From positions 1,178,001-1,242,000 of the forward strand of contig CP066225.1 of NCBI GenBank assembly GCA_016350165.1: DNA of 64,000 bases, read 5' to 3'. This DNA is from Planctomycetota bacterium (GTDB taxonomy: Bacteria > Planctomycetota > Phycisphaerae > Phycisphaerales > Phycisphaeraceae). The notes beneath the pieces are model-generated. The model was not told where the DNA came from. It saw only the letters and a program-made list of their open reading frames with translations, and searched no databases. Positions 48,076-55,545 of this stretch are shown here, piece by piece. The stretch's first letter is position 1. Every line of letters begins with the position of its first letter. Position numbers and translations under genes: made by a program.

Positions 48076-48442
48076 TTTCCGGGTGCGTGATTCTTGTACG
48101 CTCTAGTGTTTAAAAATACTAATTTTGGGTCGAACACATGTATGTTCTTCGCAGAACTTACTTTTTCATTTGTCGGCAGCTACAAACATGTGCAATTCTT
48201 AAACATGTCTTTCGTAGCACTAAGAAATATTATGATACTGCTCCACCTATTCGCAAACTTATTCACCCAACATAATTCATCAATAGCAAACTATCTTTCA
48301 TATCTATCAAAACAATAGAAAAAATTAATTGGTCGTTAGATTTCATTTTTATGACCACAACCACTTGTTTTAATAAACATTTCAGCCACCTTTTCATGGC
48401 TTATAAAATCAATAAAATTCCACTTGTTACCTAGCGACTGTG
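48076..48442. other. Intergenic region without a recognised gene
   Basis: AT-rich DNA between the lipoprotein gene and the hairpin. A plus-strand frame at 48094-48318 has no ribosome site or family features and was not accepted. Confidence 0.5.
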
Positions 48443-49003
48443 TCATTTGAAATACTTACTAGTGCATATCCCCAACATGTTAAATGTATAGTGAATATTT
48501 TTATCTTCCGTGATAAACACAATCTCAAATTGCTCATCGGCGAAATTATCTAAGCTGGGAAAATCTCGGTATAGTAATAAATAATGTTCCTCTTCAAATT
48601 TTATGTTCTTGTTTGAGTCTAAAAACTCATAATAATTAAGTCCAATATTTTCATCATCTCTTTCATGTTGAATATCTATATTGGGAACATCATCAAAGCT
48701 GATAATTTTATTTAGCTTATTCGAATCTCTTTCATCAAAACAATAAATCATTTCTTTATCATAATCTACAACGAGTTCCCAATATAAAATGGTACTTTGG
48801 ACATAATAAAATCTACTGTTACCAATAAATGACTCTTTTACGTCATTATAACTCATACCAAGGGTAAGATTGATGTTAATATTGTTCGCATGTTTTTCAG
48901 TAGAGCAGCCTAAAAGTAACAAAAAAACATAAACATTAAACATCATAAAAAGTAACATGTGCAGTCGAAAATGTATTTTATGTATTTTATAAATTTTACG
49001 CAC
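48443..49003 (-). CDS. AT-rich lipoprotein, candidate immunity protein
   Basis: 186 aa if started at GTG 49003, which overlaps the preceding gene stop by 8 nt; the frame is open further upstream and ATG 48958 is an alternative. Lipoprotein signal with basic n-region (KIYKIHKIHFRLHM), hydrophobic FMMFNVYVFLLLLGC and lipobox Cys. Mature part NINLTLGMSYNDVKESFIGN recalls the BamE/SmpA-like start, then strongly acidic strands (VVDYDKEMIYCFDERDSN). Very AT-rich codons compared with the host. Translational overlap with a secreted caspase-like protein suggests it protects the producer in the envelope; this is inference. Confidence 0.7.
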   Translation of the reverse strand: MRKIYKIHKIHFRLHMLLFMMFNVYVFLLLLGCSTEKHANNININLTLGMSYNDVKESFIGNSRFYYVQSTILYWELVVDYDKEMIYCFDERDSNKLNKIISFDDVPNIDIQHERDDENIGLNYYEFLDSNKNIKFEEEHYLLLYRDFPSLDNFADEQFEIVFITEDKNIHYTFNMLGICTSKYFK

Positions 49004-49817
49004 CTTGAATATCTGTACTACCTCGATCAATCGGCGATGCGGGTACAAACACATCTGGGCCTACCGGAGATCTTCTTCCATAACCTGGAAGCGCACCATC
49101 CTGTCCCGGACTAGTTGTGTGTATGAACCCCCTAACATTACAGCCGGTTTCCGCTGCAATTACTTCCAAAAGTATTCGATCAAAACCACTGTGACATGTA
49201 CGAATCGTGATCATACACGGCTCACAAAATTTAATATTTCCAAACTCTTGAGGGATGTGCTTCGAATATTTATCAATGATATTGCTATCTATTGTAGAAT
49301 TACCCACCCCAACAGTTGTTGTTGGAACAAAAAAACCTTTATTACCATGGCCAATAACATCTAAATATTTCACACAATTTTTCTTATCTGGACACATTTC
49401 ATCCAACTCATCGTTAACCGATTCTGCTAGATTTGAAGTGTCATCAATAGATACTAACCTATAACCGCCGGCGTTAGCATACAAATGCGATTTAGATTCA
49501 CCATCCCATAATCTTTTGCCTTCTTTACGAGGTGGTCCCTCAGGATAAAATTCTGCCGGAAAAGTCCGAGGGAAATTCGGAACTGTCACAATATGCTCCT
49601 CATGGTTACTTTCAGAACAGTATCCGCTCCAATCAAGTCGCTGGATAGGATGCGACTTTTCGTATTGATATGAATTATATGAATCCACATAAATCATCCA
49701 ATCTCTTTGCATAAACCGCCCGAGCTTTGGATTGTACATCGCCATGGCATCGGTCGAGCAGAGCATCAATGTAAAAACTGCAATAAGCACTGGTAGAGCT
49801 GGTTTCAAACGCATCAT
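48996..49817 (-). CDS. Secreted RHS-core tip with metacaspase-like domain
   Basis: 273 aa. A signal peptide (about 1-26, MMRLKPALPVLIAVFTLMLC...) is joined directly to the end of an RHS core: MYNPKLGRFMQRDW, SYNSYQYEKSHPIQRLDWSG. Then comes a domain with IGHGNKG (H157) and ITIRTCHSGFDR (C208), the His-Gly and Cys-His-Ser-Gly hallmarks of clan CD cysteine peptidases such as metacaspases. So it looks like a free-standing RHS C-terminal toxin, lacking the large shell and YD repeats. AAGGGG about 7 nt before the ATG. Directly followed by a lipoprotein. Peptidase activity and toxin role are inferred. Confidence 0.75.
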   Translation of the reverse strand: MMRLKPALPVLIAVFTLMLCSTDAMAMYNPKLGRFMQRDWMIYVDSYNSYQYEKSHPIQRLDWSGYCSESNHEEHIVTVPNFPRTFPAEFYPEGPPRKEGKRLWDGESKSHLYANAGGYRLVSIDDTSNLAESVNDELDEMCPDKKNCVKYLDVIGHGNKGFFVPTTTVGVGNSTIDSNIIDKYSKHIPQEFGNIKFCEPCMITIRTCHSGFDRILLEVIAAETGCNVRGFIHTTSPGQDGALPGYGRRSPVGPDVFVPASPIDRGSTDIQGA

Positions 49818-49846
49818 ATTTTACCCCTTCATCTGGGAAGCTTTGA

Positions 49847-51142
49847 TTACTGATTTATTCTGTTTGGGTTTGGTAACTGCTGAACTTGAACGCCAAACGG
49901 CTTGGGTGATTGTGGCAAAACTGTATCTAGTGGATCTTGTAAATCGTGCCCATTCGGTATTTGTGGTTTCTTCTTTTTCTGTGGTCCATTGTTCGCCTGA
50001 AGAAGCATCTGCTGTAACTCAGGTGTTTTAGTTTGATAATCACTAACTTGGGCGGCTCTTAAAAACCATGCACTAAAACACGGCCTACTACCATCCGAGC
50101 GAAATGCATTTTCATAACACCTGGTTGCAAAAGCATACTGACCAACATCCATCGCATGATGCCCGCGCGCGGCCATAAACTGTGCAAACTCTTCCGCAGG
50201 ACTAAGTGACACCAAGTAGCCGTTCTTTAAAACCTCTTGCTCTGTCAAAATTCTTGGCCATGCGCGGTAGTAATCATCGTTATATCGATTAAAACCATTG
50301 GTCGTTTCGATGTTAAAACTTTCGCCTATGCTGTATTTCGGCTTCACATACCAATCAGTGTTTGAAGTATCCCAACGCACAAAAATATGTGAATCGGTCG
50401 TCACTAACTTAAGTGGATAACCAAGCCTTCTACCAACGGCAACATAGAGTACTGGCATGGATACGCAAGTTCCGCCTGGCGTATCGGCTGTCGTTTTACC
50501 TGAAGCAGGAATCATACCGTGAATAAATGCGACAGAAGGATCCGTAAAACTAAAGCTATTGATTGCTTCAGGATTATATTTAATGTTCAAATCTTCATAG
50601 AGTACTTGAGTGAGCATTTCGGCTCGGTACTGAGCTTCACTATTGCCGTAGTGCTTAGCAAAAAGCGGATCGTTCACACGGTAAAGGTGACGATCTGTTT
50701 CATAGGCAACCCGTTGCGCCCACTCATCCAGTTTCTTTAATGCATGCTCAACATCCAATTCCCTTGTGGCAGGTAACTCACTAGCACAAAGCAGGTTAAT
50801 GCGAGCAATATCGACCTTATCTAACTTTTCTTTCGGTAAATCTAATAATTCATTGAGTGTCTTAGGCTCAATCTTAAAATTGGAGTGGAGCTTAGTTTGT
50901 GAGACGGCCAAATCCGCATTCTTATTCAAAACAGTCGGGTTATTCAAAGGTTTGGAATCACGTCCCTCTGTAAACCAGTTCGGTTGTATTGAGATAACCG
51001 TCAACAGACCTGCTGCAAAGAACGTTAAAGCAAATAATGACCGATTCAGTATCTTCTTTTGATGGGAGGATGTGGGCACAGCAACAGATTCCGCTTGATC
51101 GCATTTTCGCCGTATCGGCTTTGAATGACGTTTTTGCCCCAT
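49847..51142 (-). CDS. Membrane-anchored transglutaminase-like protein
   Basis: 431 aa from ATG 51142 (AGG 10 nt upstream). A basic cytoplasmic N-terminus (MGQKRHSKPIRRK), one membrane helix near 32-52 (RSLFALTFFAAGLLTVISIQ), then a transglutaminase-like papain fold: GGTCVSMPVLYVAVGRRLGY with Cys226 and TTDSHIFVRWDTS with His252 and a following Asp. C-terminal helical part (FAQFMAARGHHAMDVGQYAF, TPR-like) and a basic, Pro/Gln-rich end. Faces the periplasm. It lies 29 nt upstream of the RHS-tip gene, in the same direction, at the attR end of the element, so the three distal genes form a cargo operon. Confidence 0.82.
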   Translation of the reverse strand: MGQKRHSKPIRRKCDQAESVAVPTSSHQKKILNRSLFALTFFAAGLLTVISIQPNWFTEGRDSKPLNNPTVLNKNADLAVSQTKLHSNFKIEPKTLNELLDLPKEKLDKVDIARINLLCASELPATRELDVEHALKKLDEWAQRVAYETDRHLYRVNDPLFAKHYGNSEAQYRAEMLTQVLYEDLNIKYNPEAINSFSFTDPSVAFIHGMIPASGKTTADTPGGTCVSMPVLYVAVGRRLGYPLKLVTTDSHIFVRWDTSNTDWYVKPKYSIGESFNIETTNGFNRYNDDYYRAWPRILTEQEVLKNGYLVSLSPAEEFAQFMAARGHHAMDVGQYAFATRCYENAFRSDGSRPCFSAWFLRAAQVSDYQTKTPELQQMLLQANNGPQKKKKPQIPNGHDLQDPLDTVLPQSPKPFGVQVQQLPNPNRINQ

Positions 51143-51360
51143 TATTTGTTGCCTACAAATTAAAACAAGATTTATGTGTATTATGATTTGCTTAATCCAT
51201 TCGTCAAGACTTTTACGACACTTACTTTTTATACACATAATCAAGGATATATTTTCTCAATAAATGCCACTGAAAGGGCGATATGTACACTCAACCTCAT
51301 CTTTTTATTCGCTACCATTTCTACGTTTATGGCTTCTCAAATCTTCTTGTTAACATCAGT

Positions 51361-51405
51361 GTACACTTCGGTGTACCGTGGGTTCGAATCCCTTCCCCAC
51401 CGCTT
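51361..51405. repeat. Attachment site, distal (attR), tRNA-Ser remnant
   Basis: Repeats tRNA-Ser from the variable arm to the end. T-stem CCCAC is changed to CCCTT, which would unpair it, as expected for a remnant no longer under selection. Confidence 0.9.
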
Positions 51406-51410
51406 ATATA

Positions 51411-51440
51411 AAGCATCTTGCTTATGCGAGAGGCTTTTTT
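51411..51440 (+). terminator. Terminator past attR, probably the original tRNA-Ser terminator
   Basis: AAGCATCTTGC - TTAT - GCGAGAGGCTT with one mismatch, then T6. It occupies the place a tRNA-Ser terminator would have had before integration. Confidence 0.75.
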
Positions 51441-51528
51441 CATGTTCTGATTGGTATTTACATGTATTCAAAGATCATTTCATCTGAGCTATTGGTATCT
51501 TGATATATATCACTTGAGGGCTTGATGG

Positions 51529-52032
51529 ATGAATCCTATTCGGCACATAATTTTAATGGGTGTGTGTGGCAGCGGAAAGACGATTATCGGCAAGGAGTTA
51601 TCACATCGAATTGGGTGGCCATTCGTTGAAGGTGATCTGTTTCACAACAAATCCAATATTGCAAAGATGCGAAATGGTGAAGCACTGACAACGCCCGATC
51701 GCATTCCCTGGCTCGAAAGACTTAATGCTGAATTGATTGAATATGAGCAAGCAGAGGTGTCGGTGATCTTGAGCTGCTCAGCTTTAAAGTACGATTATAG
51801 ACATATTCTGGCTACAAACTTGGTCACCCTACCTCGTTTTGTTTATCTCAAAGTTAGCGAAGAAGAAGCCACGATACGGCTACAAAAACGTAACGACCAC
51901 TTTATGCCAGTTTCACTGATTCATTCACAATTCGAAGCACTAGAAGAACCAACAAAAGAAGATGCTTTGCATATCGTTGCTGATGAAGATGTAGAGTCAG
52001 TGATCCAGCATATCATTGTGGATCTAATTTAA
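51529..52032 (+). CDS. gntK: Gluconokinase
   Basis: Phosphorylates D-gluconate to 6-phosphogluconate with ATP. 167 aa, the normal length. P-loop MGVCGSGKTIIGKEL at residues 10-24, then EGDLFHNKSNIAKMRNGEAL (family hallmark [E/D]GDxxHxxxNixKMxxGxxL), DRIPWL, and LSCSALKYDYR with the Ser-Ala-Leu-Lys-xx-YR motif. GAGGG about 10 nt before the ATG. First host gene past the integrated element; terminator at 52051. No gluconate transporter adjacent. Confidence 0.94.
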   Translation: MNPIRHIILMGVCGSGKTIIGKELSHRIGWPFVEGDLFHNKSNIAKMRNGEALTTPDRIPWLERLNAELIEYEQAEVSVILSCSALKYDYRHILATNLVTLPRFVYLKVSEEEATIRLQKRNDHFMPVSLIHSQFEALEEPTKEDALHIVADEDVESVIQHIIVDLI

Positions 52033-52050
52033 CGAACAGCTAGTAGACGC

Positions 52051-52086
52051 AATCAAAAAAGGCTGAATACTCAGCCTTTTTTGATT
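52051..52086. terminator. Bidirectional terminator
   Basis: A perfect 16-bp stem AATCAAAAAAGGCTGA / complement (52051-52066, 52071-52086) with loop ATAC; A and T tracts on both sides. Shared by gntK (+) and the peptide transporter operon (-). Confidence 0.93.
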
Positions 52087-52105
52087 CTATTTATAACTTA
52101 AAATG

Positions 52106-53191
52106 TTAGTGTGACATTTCACGTCGGTAATACAAGCCGGGCTGTGTAGGCTGGATTGAGTTGCCAACTTGTGGTGTGCACAATACCCAGTGCTTAGGCT
52201 CAACTTCGTATAAACGCGCATCTTTGCCACCATAGCCAAGCTCTGGGTCTGGTGTGGTGACATGTGGTTCGACATCGTATCCCTCTGGAAAATCATCTGG
52301 GATTGTTGCGCCATCGGTGACTGTAGGAAGACGTGTAACACTTTGGCCAAGTACAGGCATCGACTTGAGGAGGCCACGGGTATATGGGTGTAGTGGGCGC
52401 TCGAAAATTGTCTCTACTGCAGCAAACTCGAGTACACGTCCAGCATACATAACTGCAACAACGTCTGCGTTTTCAGCGACAACGCCGAGGTCGTGAGTGA
52501 TGAGCATGATAGACATGTCTTTGGTTTCTTGGAGATGACGTAATAGCTCGAGAATTTGAGCTTGAATCGTCACGTCGAGCGCGGTGGTTGGCTCGTCTGC
52601 GAGGAGAAGTGCTGGTTGACAGGCGAGAGCCATCGCGATCATGACACGCTGGCGCATGCCACCTGAGAGTTGGTGTGGGTATTCTTTCAAACGTGATGCG
52701 GGTGCAGCGATACCAACGTCTGAAAGCGCTTTGACTGCGATCTCTGTTGCTTCTGCACGATTGACGTTTTGATGCAGAAGGATTGCTTCCATGATTTGCT
52801 CGCCGATGGTGTAGACGGGGTTGAGCGAAGTCATGGGTTCCTGAAAGATCATGGCAATCTGGTTGCCACGGATCTGCTGCATTTGCTTTTCTTTATATGT
52901 CAACAGATCAACTGGGAGTTCATTGGCATCAGGTTGCCAATGGATTTTACCCTTCTCATATTTGCCGGGTGGAGTTGAAATCAGTTGAAGGATAGACATT
53001 GCTGAAACCGATTTGCCACTACCAGACTCACCGACAACTGCGACAGTTTGGCGAGGGAAGATTGTCAGATTCACATTATCGACAGCATAATTGCGTTTCT
53101 TGCCTTGTCCCGGAAAGCTGACCGACAACTCTTCTATCTGCAAGATAGGCGAGAGGTTGGTAACGTTTGAAATATTATTCGAATCACTCAT
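52106..53191 (-). CDS. Peptide ABC transporter ATP-binding protein (OppD/DppD-like)
   Basis: 361 aa cytoplasmic ATPase. Walker [14 protein letters not shown] (about 54-66), Q-loop [17 protein letters not shown], signature [13 protein letters not shown], Walker [17 protein letters not shown] and H-loop [10 protein letters not shown]. The C-terminal oligopeptide domain starts [16 protein letters not shown] and has an added tail of about 60 residues instead of the usual Fe-S-like Cys cluster. Last gene of the five-gene minus-strand operon. No second ATPase (OppF-type) is in the window, so it either works as homodimer or pairs with a distant subunit. Confidence 0.92.
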   Translation of the reverse strand: MSDSNNISNVTNLSPILQIEELSVSFPGQGKKRNYAVDNVNLTIFPRQTVAVVGESGSGKSVSAMSILQLISTPPGKYEKGKIHWQPDANELPVDLLTYKEKQMQQIRGNQIAMIFQEPMTSLNPVYTIGEQIMEAILLHQNVNRAEATEIAVKALSDVGIAAPASRLKEYPHQLSGGMRQRVMIAMALACQPALLLADEPTTALDVTIQAQILELLRHLQETKDMSIMLITHDLGVVAENADVVAVMYAGRVLEFAAVETIFERPLHPYTRGLLKSMPVLGQSVTRLPTVTDGATIPDDFPEGYDVEPHVTTPDPELGYGGKDARLYEVEPKHWVLCTPQVGNSIQPTQPGLYYRREMSH

Positions 53192-53212
53192 GTTTCATCC
53201 TTCAAGGATTGA

Positions 53213-54415
53213 TTAATTCTTAGCAGTATATGGGTCGATGGTGTCACGCAAAGCTTCGCCGATGAGGTTATATGCAAAAACAGTGAGGAAGATTGCGCCG
53301 CCGGGGAAGATCGCCATCCACCAGAGGAAACCGCCTGATGCGCCGACTGCCTGATTGAGCATTTGACCCCAGCTCGGCTTGTCAACGATACCGAGGCCGA
53401 GAAAACTGAGCGTCGCTTCTGCAAGAATTGCACTGGCAACTCCAAAGCTCGCAGTAACAAGAATCGGTGCAATACCATTAGGCAACATATGCTTAAACAA
53501 TATCGACGACAGCGGCAGACCTGACGCATGCGCTGCCTGCACATAATCCATCTTGCGCAACTTCAAAAACTCCGCACGTATAAATCGTGCATACCCACCC
53601 CAACTCGTCACGCCAATAATCACCATCATCAAATACAGATTACGATCAAAAAACGCAACGAACGTCAACAGCAAATACAGCTGCGGTATCGACTCAAGTA
53701 TCTCAACCAATCGCATTCCGACCAGATCAAAAATACCCGAGAAATAGCCCATTAAACCACCAATGATCACACCAATCACCAACGCAATACCCGTTGCAAT
53801 AAACCCAATCGAAAGTGCAATACGTGAAGCCCAAATCATGCGGCTAAACACATCCGCACCATTCACTTCCGTACCCAACAAGTGATCCCAACTCGGTGGT
53901 TGCTGTTGCATCTCCGGCATATCACGCAGTCTATCCGTCGGCGAATACGGTATAGGCGTGTAATAAGCCCACTCAATCTCACCATTTCTTTGCATTTGTC
54001 GATACTGATCATAAACAACCGTTTGCGGCGGATACACCCAGCTATAACAAGCTGCAATAATCGCAACAATACCAACAATCACTAAAAGCCATCGCACGCC
54101 TGCGTCAACCATCTTCAACGCAAGCAGCGCAATCATCAGCATCGCTATCAAAGGCAACGCCACATCGGCTGGCGTTAAATATTTAAACAACGGCCAACTC
54201 ACCACACCATCAACCGTCTTCATCACGATCGGATGCGAGTTCGCTATCACCGGTGCTAACACCGCAAAGATTGAAATCACTACCAACCACGCCAAACCGA
54301 TTTGCGCACCCTTACGACCAACCGTGTTATAAACAACACGCATCACATACGATCGCCGAGGCGGCAAAACGTGTGCCTTTTCCTGATCCGATATTGGTGT
54401 CATTGCATTACTCAT
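53213..54415 (-). CDS. Peptide ABC transporter permease (OppC/DppC-like), extended
   Basis: 400 aa. The C-terminal 230 residues are a standard DppC-type permease: LLGTEVNGADVFSRMIWASR, IALSIGFIATGIALVIGVII, and the EAA loop (DYVQAAHASGLPLSSILFKH). The N-terminal 170 residues add two extra membrane segments (about 35-55 and 80-120) and a periplasmic loop (VVYDQYRQMQRNGEIEW), longer than classical DppC, as in YejE-like subunits. Overlaps the preceding permease gene by 8 nt. The DNA composition flips at about 53500 inside this gene (see findings). Confidence 0.9.
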   Translation of the reverse strand: MSNAMTPISDQEKAHVLPPRRSYVMRVVYNTVGRKGAQIGLAWLVVISIFAVLAPVIANSHPIVMKTVDGVVSWPLFKYLTPADVALPLIAMLMIALLALKMVDAGVRWLLVIVGIVAIIAACYSWVYPPQTVVYDQYRQMQRNGEIEWAYYTPIPYSPTDRLRDMPEMQQQPPSWDHLLGTEVNGADVFSRMIWASRIALSIGFIATGIALVIGVIIGGLMGYFSGIFDLVGMRLVEILESIPQLYLLLTFVAFFDRNLYLMMVIIGVTSWGGYARFIRAEFLKLRKMDYVQAAHASGLPLSSILFKHMLPNGIAPILVTASFGVASAILAEATLSFLGLGIVDKPSWGQMLNQAVGASGGFLWWMAIFPGGAIFLTVFAYNLIGEALRDTIDPYTAKN

Positions 54416-55490
54416 AGCTCACCCTCGGATCTGCAAACGCATAACAAATATCTGCTATCAAAATACAAACCAACGTGATCACGCCACTAATCAACGTCCC
54501 CGCCAAAACAAGGTCGCGATCACGTGCAAAAATCCCTTCAACCATCAAATTGCCCATGCCTTGGATACTAAAAATTCGTTCCACAATCACACTACCCGCA
54601 AGCAGTGAAGGAACGATCCCCGCTGCCACCGTAATCAAAGGCAACAAACTATTTCTAAACGCGTGCTTCCAAAGTGCATCCTTACCACTCACACCCTTCG
54701 CACGTGCGGTTCTCACAAAATCTGCATTCAAGTTTTCCAACACAGAAGTACGCACCAGCTTTGATGTAAAAGCAAAGCCGCCGTACGAAAGACAGAACAC
54801 TGGCAAAACTAAATGCCATATGCGATCAATAAACCATCCCGGCTCAAAACCTGTTTCACCCCATCTTGGAAAGAATGGGAAATCACCAGACAACGTCGAG
54901 CCTAAACCTGCCGTTGGGAAAATGTGCAGGTACTTGTCATTCGCAAGAAACCCGATCAAAAGTACACCCATCCAAATCGTTGGGATCGACCACAACGACA
55001 GGAAGCTGGAACTTGAAGCAATGTCGTATATCTGTCCACGATGTTTCGCAGCATAAACGCCCGACACAATTGCAATCAGATAAATCATCGGCAACGACAA
55101 CGCGTTTAATAACAACGTAATCGGCAACGCCTCTGAATAAAGGTCCGTCACAGGCCTTAACTTCGAGAAACTCTCGCCCAAGTCCGGCACCTTAAAACCA
55201 AAACTGCCAAGTGCTCGCTCACCATTCACATACTTAACTTCATACCCCAATGGTGATATCTGATTAAGCCAATTCACATACTGCACAATCACAGGCTTAT
55301 CCAATCCATACCGCTTATTGTAATACTCCTGTGTAATTCGCCCTTGCTCGGAGTTCATCTCTCCCTGTTGATTAATCAAATTTCCCGCTATCCCACCAGG
55401 CGACATCGCCATCACAAAGAACACCACCATGGTAATACCAAGTAGTGTCGGAAACATCAGCAGTAATCGCCGAATGATATAGGTCAGCAT
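54408..55490 (-). CDS. Peptide ABC transporter permease (OppB/DppB-like)
   Basis: 360 aa inner-membrane subunit. N-terminus MLTYIIRRLLLMFPTLLGIT is the OppB hallmark, followed by a long periplasmic loop (about 35-110, with RYGLDKPVIVQYVNWLNQIS) and five further helices. EAA loop NADFVRTARAKGVSGKDALW; end FAIADPRV-like (ICYAFADPRVSYE). Forms the channel with one of the two DppC-like proteins. Overlaps the next gene; 55 nt after the substrate-binding gene. Confidence 0.93.
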   Translation of the reverse strand: MLTYIIRRLLLMFPTLLGITMVVFFVMAMSPGGIAGNLINQQGEMNSEQGRITQEYYNKRYGLDKPVIVQYVNWLNQISPLGYEVKYVNGERALGSFGFKVPDLGESFSKLRPVTDLYSEALPITLLLNALSLPMIYLIAIVSGVYAAKHRGQIYDIASSSSFLSLWSIPTIWMGVLLIGFLANDKYLHIFPTAGLGSTLSGDFPFFPRWGETGFEPGWFIDRIWHLVLPVFCLSYGGFAFTSKLVRTSVLENLNADFVRTARAKGVSGKDALWKHAFRNSLLPLITVAAGIVPSLLAGSVIVERIFSIQGMGNLMVEGIFARDRDLVLAGTLISGVITLVCILIADICYAFADPRVSYE

Positions 55491-55545
55491 AGAGTCTCTA
55501 TCTCTTGATTAGCCATAGCAATTAGATATTGCTATAAAACCTTGC

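Larger units (their letters stand above)
42038..51405. mobile_element. Integrated element in tRNA-Ser
   Basis: About 9.3 kb between 45-bp direct repeats (42038-42082 and 51361-51405, differing at two bases). It has an integrase next to tRNA-Ser, an AlpA-like HTH protein, toprim and DUF3987 replication-type proteins, one unknown gene, a broken zinc-ribbon gene, and at the far end a transglutaminase-like gene, an RHS-tip/metacaspase-like gene and a lipoprotein. All genes run on the minus strand. No capsid, tail, conjugation or relaxase gene is seen, so it resembles a satellite-like integrative element rather than a phage. The integrase is interrupted by TAG, so mobility may be lost. Confidence 0.88.

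Noticed and set aside
48094-48318. 74-codon plus-strand frame in the element
   Set aside because: No ribosome site, Phe/Leu-rich antisense-like text, opposite to all other element genes.
51361-51405. Second tRNA-Ser gene
   Set aside because: Only the 3' part is present, with no acceptor 5' strand, D arm or anticodon arm; it is the attR remnant.
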